64,000 nucleotides of DNA from Triticum aestivum (lineage: Eukaryota; Streptophyta; Magnoliopsida; Poales; Poaceae). The translations under genes and the position numbers were made by a program. The notes under the pieces are model-generated. The model was not told where the DNA came from and made no database searches. It worked only from the letters and a program-made list of their open reading frames with translations. The stretch covers positions 358,658,696-358,722,695 of the forward strand of contig NC_057808.1 of assembly GCF_018294505.1 (NCBI RefSeq). Reading direction: 5' to 3'. Numbering within the stretch: the stretch's first letter is position 1; every line of letters starts with the position of its first letter. This document shows positions 34,348 to 47,040 of the stretch, piece after piece.

Positions 34348-35025
34348 TGTTATTCGAAATTTCTCCGGTTCCATGTTAGTCGGAATGAGTTTGTTAACAA
34401 GACCTGATCAACCTTGGTAGTGGATTCCTTTTGATGAGCATGAGATGGATGAAACTAGAAAGCACAACCTTCTGTACTCTCTCTCTACTTTCTGTTATTT
34501 AGTTGAAATAAAGAAAAAATAGTATTTTTCTGCCTGTTTTCTGAATTATCTGTGCAATATAAAAATACCCCAAAAATAAAAGTTCTCCAAATGCCCTGCC
34601 AATTTAATATGATTTTTCTGGAATATTTGAGAATATCTGGCACTGAGAACATAGCAGGGGGAGCAAGCACCTGGCCACGAGGGTCCAGGGCGCGCCCACC
34701 CCTACAGGGCGTGCCCCCTGCCTCGTGGGCCCACGGTGGCTCCCCTTCACTTATTCCTGCACCCACACACTTCTTCTTCCTCCCAAAAAAATCACCATCC
34801 AGCTCAAGCACGAGTTCTAGCTCATTTTGCTGCGATTTTCGATCTCCTTGCCCAAAGCACCTCTATTAAAACTGCTTTAGGGGATTGTTCCTTGGTATGT
34901 GACTCCTCCATTGGTCCAATTAGTTTTTGTTCTAGTGCTTTATTCATTGCAAATTTGTGCTGCCTAGGTGACCATGTTCTTGAGCTTGCATGTCAAATTT
35001 ATATGGTTCTAAGTAGTTCTAATGC
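34348..35025 (+). other. Element Y non-coding spacer, left part
   Basis: No reading frame is supported. Part of it (34660-34760) has the GC-rich CACGAGG...CCTCGTGGG composition usual for LTRs of this group. It continues at 46926 after element D. Confidence 0.6.
35021..35025. other. Left target-site duplication of element D (AATGC)
   Basis: AATGC precedes TGTGACGCCC at 35026 and recurs exactly at 46926-46930 after the other LTR end. Confidence 0.95.
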
Positions 35026-38000
35026 TGTGACGCCCGGATAATCAAGCTACAGTAACATCTGGTAATGATGCCACGTCACCTCGATTACTGTTGCTAATCT
35101 CACGTTGGATCAAAACTTTTCAAATTCAAAAGTTTAAATAAATGTCAGACATCAAACTTTCAAAAAGATAAAAACAAAAATGTTCGGGAGGTACCATATT
35201 TTGCATATGTAAATATAGTGTAATAAACACATTTTTATAAGATGCCTAAATAATTTAAATTGATATAAAAACATAAAAACAAAACAAAAATAAATAAAAG
35301 AAGAAACCCCCCTCTCCGTGGGCCGAATGGCCCAGCCGGCCGGCCCATCCACCCCACCCCCTCTCCATAACCCCCTCCCCACTCCACCGGTCAACCCACC
35401 GACACCCCCACACTCCCCCTAAAATATCTCCCCCCTCTCCCCCGATTGGATCGGGATCGAGAGGAGGGGGCCACCGACGCTACCCGGTGCTGCCCCGCCT
35501 CACGCCGGCGCCTCGCCGCGCGCCCNNNNNNNNNNNNNNNNNNNNNNNNNNNNNNNNNNNNNNNNNNNNNNNNNNNNNNNNNNNNNNNNNNNNNNNNNNN
35601 NNNNNNNNNNNNNNNNNNNNNNNNNNNNNNNNNNNNNNNNNNNNNNNNNNNNNNNNNNNNNNNNNNNNNNNNNNNNNNNNNNNNNNNNNNNNNNNNNNNN
35701 NNNNNNNNNNNNNNNNNNNNNNNNNNNNNNNNNNNNNNNNNNNNNNNNNNNNNNNNNNNNNNNNNNNNNNNNNNNNNNNNNNNNNNNNNNNNNNNNNNNN
35801 NNNNNNNNNNNNNNNNNNNNNNNNNNNNNNNNNNNNNNNNNNNNNNNNNNNNNNNNNNNNNNNNNNNNNNNNNNNNNNNNNNNNNNNNNNNNNNNNNNNN
35901 NNNNNNNNNNNNNNNNNNNNNNNNNNNNNNNNNNNNNNNNNNNNNNNNNNNNNNNNNNNNNNNNNNNNNNNNNNNNNNNNNNNNNNNNNNNNNNNNNNNN
36001 NNNNNNNNNNNNNNNNNNNNNNNNNNNNNNNNNNNNNNNNNNNNNNNNNNNNNNNNNNNNNNNNNNNNNNNNNNNNNNNNNNNNNNNNNNNNNNNNNNNN
36101 NNNNNNNNNNNNNNNNNNNNNNNNNNNNNNNNNNNNNNNNNNNNNNNNNNNNNNNNNNNNNNNNNNNNNNNNNNNNNNNNNNNNNNNNNNNNNNNNNNNN
36201 NNNNNNNNNNNNNNNNNNNNNNNNNNNNNNNNNNNNNNNNNNNNNNNNNNNNNNGGCTGGCCGCGCCGGCTTGCCCCGCCGTCGGTGTCCCGGCGGCCTC
36301 ATCCCGCCCTGTGGGCGAGTGCCCGCTCGGGTGCGCCCGTTTGCCCGCTATGGCCCCTTTGGGCCACTGACACGAGGGCCCACCCCTGAGAACGTTTTAA
36401 AAAAAGGATTTAAAAAATAATATTAATTAATAATTAATTAATTAACTTAATTAATTTTGATTAATTAAACTAATCAATTAATTAAACTGTTAGTTAATTA
36501 AATAATCAGTCAATGACAGTGGGGCCCACCCCCTAATTAAATCCTGATTAGGATAATTAAAATTGGTTAACTAAAATGTGTCACTGACCAGTGGGACCCA
36601 CTGGTCAGGTTGACCAGTCAACCCATGCTGATGTCATAAATCCAATTTTGAATTAAAATAATTAAATAAATGCTAAAAATGATTTAAATCTTTTAAAATC
36701 AATATAAAATAAACCGTAGCTCGGATGGAAAAACTTTGTACATGAAAGTTGCTCAGAACGACGAGACGAATCTGAATACGCAGCCGGTTCGTCCACCACA
36801 CATCCCTAACCTATTGAACTCACAACTTTCTCCCTCCGATTCATTTGTCCGAAAACGCGAAACACCGGGAATACTTTCCCGGATGTTTCCCCCCTTCATC
36901 GATATCGCCTACTACTGCGTTAGGTCACCCCTAGCACTGCGTATTGCCATGTTATGCTTTGTGTTGCTTTGATTGCTATATTATTTATTGTGTTCCCCCT
37001 CCGTTACTTCTTTCCGGTAGACCCCGAGACTGCAAGCGACCGCCAGTTCGACTACGCTGTTGACGACCCCTCCTTGCCAGAGCAACCAGGTAAGCCCCCC
37101 CTGATCACCAGATATCGCCTATTCTTCTCTCTACTTCTTGCATTAGAGTAGTGTAGCATGTTACTGCTTTCCGTTAATCCTACCCTGATGCATAGCCTGT
37201 CTTTGCTACTACTGTTGTTACCTTTACCTACAATCCTACATGCTTAGTATAGGATGCTAGTATTCCATCAGTGGCCCTACATTCTTGTCCGTCTGCCATG
37301 CTATACTATCGGGCCGTGATCACTCGGGAGGTGGTCACGGGTATATACTATATACTTTATACATGATACATGTGGTGACTAAAGTCGGGTCGGCTCGTGG
37401 AGCACCCGCGAGTGATTCACGGATTGGGGGCTGAAAGGACCTTTGTCCCGACGGCCCTCTGTGTGGATCTTTGTGGCGGAGCGACAGGGCAGGTTGAGAC
37501 TACGTAGGTGAGAGGTGGGCCTAGCCCTGGTCGGCATCCGTGGTTACTTCAAAATAACACGCTTAACGAGTTCTTGGTATTTGATCTGAGTCTGGCCATT
37601 TGGTCTATACGCACTAACCAACTACGTGGGAAAGTTATGGGCACTCGACGTCGTGGTATCAGCCGAAGCCTTCTTGACGTTAGCGACTGAGTGGCGTGTG
37701 CCGGCTTGGACCGCGTAACGTGACTTCCTTTGTAATGGAGGTTGCTAGGTCTGCTCTCCGGCCGCGTACGCAACGTGCAGGTGTGTAATGGGCGATGGGC
37801 CCAGACCCCTGCGCGCATAGGATTTAGACCGGCGTGCTGACCTCTCTGTTGTGCCTAGGTAGGGCTGCGATGTGTTGATCTTCCGCGGCCGGGCATGACC
37901 CAGAAAAGTGTGTCCGGCCAAATGGGATCGAGCGTGTTGGCTTATGTGGTGCACCCCTGCAGGGAAGTTTATGTATTCGAATAGCCGTGTCCCTCGGTAA

Positions 38001-38805
38001 AAGGACGACCCGGAGTTGTACCTTGACCTTATGACAACTAGAACCGGATACTTAATAAAACACACCCTTCCAAGTGCCAGATATAACCCGGTGATCGCTC
38101 CCTAACAGGGCGACGAGGAGGGGATCGCCGGGTAGGATTATGCTATGCGATGCTACTTGGTGAACTTACCATCTACTCTCTTCTACATGCTGCAAGATGG
38201 AGGAGGCCAGAAGCGTAGTCTTCGACAGGATTACCTATCCCCCTCTTATTCTGGCATTCTGCAGTCTAGTCCACCGATATGGCCCTTTACACATATACCC
38301 ATGCATATGTAGTGTAGATCCTTGCTTGCGAGTACTTTGGATGAGTACTCACGGTTGCTTTTCTCCCTCTTTTCCCCCTTTCCCTTCTACCTGGTTGTCG
38401 CAACCAGATGTTGGAGCCCAGGAGCTAGACGCCACCGTCGACGACGACTCCTACTACACCGGAGGTGCCTACTACTACGTGCAGGCCGCTGACGACGACC
38501 GGGAGTAGTTAGGACGATCCCAGGCAGGAGGCATGCGCCTCTTTCGATCTGTATCCCAGTTTATGCTAGCCATCTTATGGCAACTTATTTAACATATGTC
38601 TGTACTCAGATATTGTTGCTTCCGCTGACTCGTCTATGATCGAGCACTTGTATTCGAGCCCTCGAGGTCCCTAGCTTGTATTATGATGCTTGTATGACTT
38701 ATTTATGTTTTAGAGTTGTGTTGTGATATCTTCCCGTGAGTCCCTGATCTTGATCATACACGTTTGCGTGCATGATTAGTGTACGATTGAATAGGGGGCG
38801 TCACA
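35026..38805 (+). repeat. Element D 5' LTR (with N gap)
   Basis: It starts TGTGACGCCCGGATAATC and ends GGGGGCGTCACA. It matches 42986-46925. An AT-rich TTAATTAA block (36418-36510) follows the gap. Confidence 0.9.
35526..36254. other. Assembly gap (729 N)
   Basis: The run of N lies in the very GC-rich part of the left D LTR, flanked by CGCCGCGCGCCC and GGCTGGCCGCGCC. The other LTR has a gap in the equivalent place. Confidence 1.
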
Positions 38806-41800
38806 AGTTGGTATCAGAGCCAACTGCCTGTAGGAATCACCCTTCCACACTCCTTGGCCGAAGTCGAGTCTAGTCATTACAAAACTTTTACTTACATGGC
38901 TGTGTGTCTTACGGGCCCATGTCGCCATCTGGGTGGTATTAGGATCTTTTATTCCTCGACCTATACTCTGGGACTCTGATCTCTTTTCTATTCGGGTTAA
39001 ATGATTTTTACTAACGCCGACTCTAGGTTCTCGTAACTACTTCCACCCGAAGAGCCCCTTACTCCAGATGATTACTTGGTGCACCGAAGAATTTCGAAGA
39101 TACTCTCCGATGTTCCCTCAAGACTTTGTGCCCGTTGCTTTTTCAATTCCCTATCACCAATATATCCCTATGGATAAATACATACACTTGCCGTTCATAC
39201 CTTCAGTCGAAGTTGCTCTTGTTATTACTAGATACCCCGAAAAATTTGCCAATATCCCGAGAATCCTTTGTGCCTACTGTTAGCTCTTTTCAGCGTGAAT
39301 ACACTTGCAAATATTTCCTCACACTTATCGAGGATTCGTTCATCCCCAGTTGATCACGTGTTTCACAAAATTCTTTGAAATACTATTCGGTCTTCCGAAA
39401 ATCCTCAGCAACCTATTGCTCTTTAAATTCTTGCTTGCTTGCATTATGGTTAATTCCATAAGTCTCGTAATCTTATTGACTTCCCTTGTCATTTTCATTT
39501 TGAGTCCGTTGATTCAATATGTTGCGAATGCCCGCAATCCTCAATCAGATCCTAGAATTCATCCTTCCGGCTCATACGTCATTTTAAACATGAGCTTGTT
39601 CTCGACCAATCTATTTGCCGTCAATTTTACCCTTAGGTCTATTGAACTTATCCACCCTTGATCAGAGCGTCTGCTTCCGATCCTTCGATTTGGAGTCATA
39701 ATTCCTTTGCATTTAAGCTCTGAATTATTCCGATGATTTCATAACTTGTTGCATTTGCATTCTTTCCTCTTGTGGTTGAGTACGGATACTCATACCAGAT
39801 CCTTTGTGGACCATCAAGTCCTTTGTTGGATTGTTATCCGACAGTGTCCTTCATATTTAATCACTGTGGAAGTTCTTTCCATGCTACATAATGCCATTTG
39901 TAAATCATATTCTTTGAGTTGGCCAACCATGCTCTGCTTTCGAGCTGGTGGTATTTACTATTGAAGCTTGTGGTATATGTTTCCACGATACCCTGACGGG
40001 TTGAACCTATGCCTTCCTTAATATGTGTGAACTCGGAAGTTTTCACGAGTCATACTCATCTGGTATTTCACCAGGTAAAACTTTCAACACTAATGCCTTT
40101 ATCAAAGCGAGAAGTGAATGGAAGGTTATACATTGAAGAAGTGGGAGTCGACCTTGAACCTTGCGTTCATGCCCATGGACACGATGTATAACTTATCATG
40201 GAAGCTGCTCGTAAAAATAATTACCCCCTTGTTATAAGTTCATCTTGTATCCGTGGTTCGATCATTTATGATCGTGGTTTCCGACCATGTTCTCCTTTAA
40301 ATACCATTTCACGTGCAAGTTTAAGCACTTGTCTTCTGCAGAGTAATACCCCAGTCCAACCTCTACTTTGATTTGTCGTCGAGTATTACCCCCTGGTATC
40401 TCAAGATTGTCATGGAACTGCATAACTTCTTATGAGTTCTTCATCAAGTGCTACATTCTCATTGATTCCAATTTTTCACGGGCTCTGAGTAATTTAACAC
40501 TCAAAGACACCGATAACTGACTCGAATCCGCATCGCGATTAAGCAACTCTTGGTAACCTTCATTACTTACGAGTTTGAACTCAATCACGTCATTCCTAGC
40601 CTGTTTGGCTATATCCTTGTCGTGCCGATTTTAACTGTGCTACCTGGTCCTCTTCCCAGAGCACAATTTTTGACGATGAGCTAAGCTTACGTCGATCTTT
40701 CCTCATCATATCATTTCGCTTTGGACAGCAAGCTTGCCTTGGAGTTTCTGTCGTGCCCTTGGTTCCATTAACCTTTCGCTTCATCATTCCTTTGACTTGA
40801 TGTCATCGCTGATCTATTACATCTTCGTGGAGCCTGTCGACAAAATTTGTCGTGATCATCATCAACATCTTGACTCCTTCCTGGATATCAATTGAATTCA
40901 TGATGAGAAATACCATCCTTGCCCTCGATGAATTTTATTATCATCGACCATTTTATTGCCTTCCCACCAACACAGCTTGTTCGTGTTTGGTGTTATACCT
41001 TGAGTTCCCTGCCATCCAGCAATTGTTCTTCTTTACTCGAGACATTACCATATCTTATGTCATCAATGTTGTGAGAATTACACCACCTCTTATTAATTTG
41101 TGATACAGTGATGCTTCTCACCATCACCATTCTTTTCTTGGTCCCCGTGTTGAGTGAACTCTGTTGTGCAAATTTAATATCTCTAGCAACCCTATTGCTT
41201 TGAAGTAAATGGTCGATATTTCATTCTTAGACCATTGGTTATCGAATCGCCATTCTAACATTGATCATGCTACCTAAGCCCATATTTCGGGTGCACTTTT
41301 CAACCAATGTTTAGCTGTGTATATTTTCCTCGAGCATACCTCATTATATCATTTGATCTGACAAATGTTATCTCCTTGTTGTGGAAATCCATCTTTTGAA
41401 AATCTCATTGAATTGTCATTAAGTCCATCAGCCACATCCTTATCCTCTCCTTGATTTAATGATGAACTCTTGTTTCGGAACTCGCTTCCATAGTTCATTT
41501 CCCGAGAATCTTACAATGCCATCTCGTCAATTTGTGTCGCACATTTTTCCTCTCACGCATCCTGAGTCTGAGGTATCTTGACTCCAATCAGATCTGAATC
41601 TCGGTCAGATATGATGGTTGGAACATACTTTCAAGAGTTATAGCATTGGTCCTCTTATGACACGGTAAGGTGATGTCATGCCTAGCACACCTGGCCGGAG
41701 GACCTAGTGTTATAGTTTCCTTTTTAACAATGTTAGCCATTCTTCCATGAGGAAATTGTAAGACTTATTCTATAAGTTGTTCCTGATGGATCCTTTGTGA

Positions 41801-42985
41801 ATCGAAAGTCTGACCTTTGCTTGAAGACCATGTTAATGCTATCTTGAAGCATGTCTGTGGTACTCCGAATTTCAATAAGAACATTTGAAGCACAATGCTA
41901 AACTTTCTTTATCAATTATCCAAACACCGTTGTTTGGGTAATGTCATGAAATTCCTCTCCCCTTACCTAAAAGGGTTTTCTACGTTATATCCTGTCATGG
42001 ATATCATGCTCTGCTTGTCCTTGGGAAGGATATACCCCTGGAATATGTGTTTCAACACATTTTCCTTTCCATTGTTCTGTTTAATCTGATAATCATATTT
42101 TCCTTTCCATTGGTTTGTTTGACCTTTTCTTGTGATCTACATAATCTAAGAAGTAATACTTCACTGCTTATGTAAACACCTCGGTGTACAACTCTGTCAG
42201 TGAGACCCTGTTTCTACTGTTGATGACATTCCGGTAACCGCCGATGGACGAGAACTTTGCCTAATGGCCCGCCTCGTTCAACGAGCAGGAAAATGGTTCT
42301 CTTCGTCCCTCGCCCTTGGTACCGATGTTGTTGCCGACATAACCGACAGACTATCCTCTGACATGCCTTGCTTACATGATCGTGCAAGATGTCACCACCC
42401 TTCCTACTTTTAACCCACATGATGGGCCCATAACCCACAGTTCCACAGGATTGAAACCCGACTCTCATGTACAACCCTGTTTCTAATGGTTATTCCCCAC
42501 GCTTGGCTTCGTATTTAATTCACGTGCCACCTTCCTAGTGCTCTATTCTGGTATCAGACACAATACTTACTCTCGCTGCTCTGAACCCCTTTCTCACTCT
42601 GGTTCAAACTTCGAGCAACTATCTATCCGCTTGGAACCTATTATTGTACCTTCGTACCTTACTCTCGATGTATTTTATATGTTCAACTCGAGAGATAATC
42701 TTATGCTCATTCATGGGTTAACCCCAGATTGTTTCCCTCCTAAGCATTCTGTCGTAGCCGAGCTGCCCTTTACCTATTCGTAAGTACGTTGAAGTTCCCG
42801 AAGAAAAGGACGACTTCACCATGATGACCCGAAACAGAGGAAGGGAGACGTCAATGTAATGGATCGACCTCTTCGAGAAGAGCAACCAAGGCCGAGCAGA
42901 TCCGTTAGAATTTCGTAACCAGAACCTTCCCCCTTTAATCCGCCTCTTAAATCTCGGGACGAGATTTCTTGTAGTGGAGGAGAAT
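38806..42985 (+). other. Element D internal region: primer site, non-coding body, polypurine end
   Basis: The primer-binding site is AGTTGGTATCAGAGCC (38806-38821), initiator tRNA-Met type. From there to about 42900 the sequence is pyrimidine-rich with no coherent frame on either strand; the longest open stretch is about 118 codons and resembles nothing known. The polypurine-like GTAGTGGAGGAGAA (42971-42984) sits before the right LTR. Confidence 0.75.
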
Positions 42986-45900
42986 TGTGACGCCCGGATA
43001 ATCAAGCTACAGTAACCTCTGCTAATGATGCCACGTCACCTCGATTACTGTTGCTAATCTCGCATTGGATCAAAACTTTTCAAATTCAAAAGTTTAAATA
43101 AATGTCAGACATCAAACTTTCCTAAAGATAAAAACAAAAATGTTCGGGAGGTACCATATTTTGCATATGTAAATATGGTGTAATAAACACATTTTTATAA
43201 AATGCCTAAATAATTTAAATTGATATAAAAACATAAAAACAAAACAAAAATAAATAAAAGAAGAAAACACCCCCTCTCCCTGGGCCGAATGGCCCAGCTA
43301 ACCAGCTGGGCACCAGCCCAACTGGCCCAGCCGGCCGGCCCATCCACCCCACTCCCTCTCCATAACCCCCTCCCCACTCCACCGGTCAACCCACCGACAC
43401 CCCCACACTCCCCCGAAAATATCTCCCCCCTCTCCCCCGATTGGATCGGGATCGAGAGGAGGGGGCCGCCGACGCTGCCCGGTGCTGCCCCGGCTCACGC
43501 CGGCGCCTCGCCGCGCACCCGACGCCNNNNNNNNNNNNNNNNNNNNNNNNNNNNNNNNNNNNNNNNNNNNNNNNNNNNNNNNNNNNNNNNNNNNNNNNNN
43601 NNNNNNNNNNNNNNNNNNNNNNNNNNNNNNNNNNNNNNNNNNNNNNNNNNNNNNNNNNNNNNNNNNNNNNNNNNNNNNNNNNNNNNNNNNNNNNNNNNNN
43701 NNNNNNNNNNNNNNNNNNNNNNNNNNNNNNNNNNNNNNNNNNNNNNNNNNNNNNNNNNNNNNNNNNNNNNNNNNNNNNNNNNNNNNNNNNNNNNNNNNNN
43801 NNNNNNNNNNNNNNNNNNNNNNNNNNNNNNNNNNNNNNNNNNNNNNNNNNNNNNNNNNNNNNNNNNNNNNNNNNNNNNNNNNNNNNNNNNNNNNNNNNNN
43901 NNNNNNNNNNNNNNNNNNNNNNNNNNNNNNNNNNNNNNNNNNNNNNNNNNNNNNNNNNNNNNNNNNNNNNNNNNNNNNNNNNNNNNNNNNNNNNNNNNNN
44001 NNNNNNNNNNNNNNNNNNNNNNNNNNNNNNNNNNNNNNNNNNNNNNNNNNNNNNNNNNNNNNNNNNNNNNNNNNNNNNNNNNNNNNNNNNNNNNNNNNNN
44101 NNNNNNNNNNNNNNNNNNNNNNNNNNNNNNNNNNNNNNNNNNNNNNNNNNNNNNNNNNNNNNNNNNNNNNNNNNNNNNNNNNNNNNNNNNNNNNNNNNNN
44201 NNNNNNNNNNNNNNNNNNNNNNNNNNNNNNNNNNNNNNNNNNNNNNNNNNNNNNNNNNNNNNNNNNNNNNNNNNNNNNNNNNNNNNNNNNNNNNNNNNNN
44301 NNNNNNNNNNNNNNNNNNNNNNNNNNGTGGCCCCGGCTGGCCGCGCCGGCTTGCCCCGCCGTTGGTGTCCCGGTGGCCTCGTCCCGCCCTACGGGCGAGT
44401 ACCCGCTCGGCTGCGCCCGTTTGCCCGCTATGGCCCCTTTGGGCCACTCACACGAGGGCCCACCCCTGAGAACGTTTAAAAAAAGGATTTTAAAAATAAA
44501 AATAAAAAATAATAATGAAAATAATTAATTAACTTAATTAATTTTGAATCATTAAACTAATCAATTAATTAAACTATTAGTTAATTAATTAATCAGTCAA
44601 TGACAGTGGGGCCCACCCCCTAATTAAATCCCGATTAGGTTAATTAAAATTGGTTAACTAAAATGTGTCACTTACCAGTGGGACCCACTGGTCAGGTTGA
44701 CCAGTCAACCCCTGTTGACTGATGAAGTCAGCATGACATCATGCTGATGTCATAAATCCAATTTCGAATTAAAATAATTAAATAAATACTAAAAATGATT
44801 TAAATCTTTTAAAATCAATATAAAATAAACCGTAGCTCGGATGGAAAAACTTTGTACATGAAAGTTGCTCAGAACGACGAGACGAATCTGAATACGCAGC
44901 CCGTTCGTCCGCCACACATCCCTAACCTATTGAACTCGCAACTTTCCCCCTCCGATTCATCTGTTTGAAAACGCGAAACACCGGGAATACTTTCCCGGAT
45001 GTTTCCCCCCTTCACCGGTATCGCCTACTACTGCGTTAGGTCACCCCTAGCACTGCGTATTGCCATGTTATGCTTTGTGTTGCTTTGATTGCTCTATTAT
45101 TTTTTGTGTTCCCCCTCCGTTACTTCTTTCCGGTAGACCCCGAGACTGCCGGCGACCCCCAGTTCGACTACGTTGTTGACGACCCCTCCTTGCCAGAGCA
45201 ACCAGGCAAGCCCCCCCCCCTTGATCGCCAGATATCGCATATTATTCTCTCTACTGCCTGCATTAGAGTAGTGTAGCATGTTACTGCTTTCCGTTAATCC
45301 TACCCTGATGCATAGCCTGTCTTTGCTACTACTGTTGTTACCTTTACCTACAATCCTACATGCTTACTATAGGATGGTAGTATTCCATCAGTGGCCCTAC
45401 AGTCTTTTCCGTCTGCCATGCTATACTATCGGGCCGTGATCACTCGGGAGGTGGTCACGGGTATATACTATATACTTTATACATGATACACGTGGTGACT
45501 AAAGTCGGGTCGGCTCGTGGAGCACCCGCGAGTGATTCACGGATTGGGGGCTGAAAGGACCTTTGTCCCGACGGCCCTCTGTGTGGATCTTTGTGGCGGA
45601 GCGACAGGGCAGGTTGAGACTACCTAGGTGAGAGGTGGGCCTGGCCCTGGTTGGCGTCCGCGGTTACTTCAAAATAACACGCTTAACGAGTTCTTGGTAT
45701 TTGATCTGAGTCTGGCCATTTGGTCTATACGCACTAACCAACTACGTGGGAAAGTTATGGGCACTCGGCGTCGTGGTATCAGCCGAAGCCTTCTTGACGT
45801 CAGCGACTGAGCGGCGCGCGCCGAGTTGGACCGCGTAACGTGACTTCCTTTGTAATGGAGGTTGCTAGGTCTGCTCTCCGGCCGCGTACGCAACGTGCAG

Positions 45901-46925
45901 GTGTGCAATGGGCGATGGGCCCAGACCCCTGCGCGCATAGGATTTAGACCGGCGTGCTGACCTCTCTGTTGTGCCTAGGTAGGGCTGCGACGTGTTGATC
46001 TTCCGCGGCCGGGCATGACCCAGAAAAGTGTGTCCGGCCAAATGGGATCGAGCGTGTTGGGTTATGTGGTGCACCCCTGCAGGGAAGTTTATCTATTCGA
46101 ATAGCCGTGTCCCTCGGTAAAAGGACGACCCGGAGTTGTACCTTGACTTTATGAAAACTAGAACCGGATACTTAATAAAACACACCCTTCCAAGTGCCAG
46201 ATATAACCCGGTGATCGCTCTCTAATAGGGCGACGAGGAGGGGATCGCCGAGTAGGATTATGCTATGCGATGCTACTTGGTGAACCTACCATCTACTCTC
46301 TTCTACATGCTGCAAGATGGAGGAGGCCAGAAGTGTAGTCTTCGACACGATTAGCTATCCCCCTCTTATTCTAGCATTCTGCAGTCCAGTCCACCGATAT
46401 GGCCCTTTACACATATACCCATGCATATGTAGTGTAGATCCTTTCTTGCGAGTACTTTGGATGAGTACTCACGGTTGCTTTTCTCCCTCTTTTCCCCCTT
46501 TCCCTTCTACCTGGTTGTCGCAACCAGATGCTGGAGCCCAGTTGCCAGATGCCACCGTCGACGACGACTCCTACTACACCGGAGGTGCCTACTACTACGT
46601 GCAGGCCGCTGACGACGACCGGGAGTAGTTAGGAGGATCCCAGGCAGGAGGCCTGCGCCTCTTTCGATCTGTATCCCAGTTTGTGCTAGCCATCTTATGG
46701 CAACTTGTTTAACTTATGTCTGTACTCAGATATTGTTGCTTCCGCTAACTCGTCTATGATCAAGCACTTGTATTCGAGCCCTCGAGGCCCTTGGCTTGTA
46801 TTATGATGCATGTATGACTTATTTATGTTTTAGAGTTGTGTTGTGATATCTTCCCGTGAGTCCCTGATCTTGATCGTACATGTTTGCGTGCATGATTAGT
46901 GTACGATTGAATCGGGGGCGTCACA
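42986..46925 (+). repeat. Element D 3' LTR (with N gap)
   Basis: It pairs with 35026-38805. It has a 50-bp insertion relative to the left copy near 43298-43330 (CAGCTGGGCACCAGCCCAAC region), longer Ns, and a short extra block near 44716-44740. Confidence 0.9.
43527..44326. other. Assembly gap (800 N)
   Basis: The gap is in the GC-rich part of the right D LTR, starting 16-26 bases further in than the gap of the left LTR. Confidence 1.
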
Positions 46926-47040
46926 AATGCATGATATAGTCTCTAGGCACTTGTAGGAGTAGTTGCTATCAATTTTCTTGAGCCTGGTTCACCTTTTTTT
47001 GAAGTTACTAAAAATTTCAGAAATTTTGCAGAGAAGAAAT
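46926..47040 (+). other. Element Y spacer, continued
   Basis: This continues 34348-35025 after element D and leads to the second ORF of Y. No separate signal is seen. Confidence 0.55.

Larger units (their letters stand above)
35026..46925 (+). mobile_element. Element D: large coding-free LTR retrotransposon, chromovirus-like
   Basis: LTRs of 3,780 and 3,940 bp (each with an N gap) run TGTGACGCCCGG...GGGGGCGTCACA and flank a 4.18-kb internal region. An AGTTGGTATCAGAGCC primer-binding site follows the left LTR. The right end of the internal region reads TCTCGGGACGAGATTTCTTG, resembling the gag-pol end and polypurine region of chromoviruses. No gag or pol frame is present. The perfect AATGC TSD shows it moved, presumably with proteins from a related element. 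A sample of about 480 LTR bases differs at about 14 positions by eye. Confidence 0.9.

Noticed and set aside
35391..36420. Long frames of 300-350 codons across 35391-36420 and 43289-44528
   Set aside because: They are open only because runs of N have no stop codons.
38197..38508. 103-codon frame in both D LTRs (also 46317-46628)
   Set aside because: Several differences between the two copies change the amino acid and few are silent, which is what non-coding LTR decay gives; no motif is recognised.
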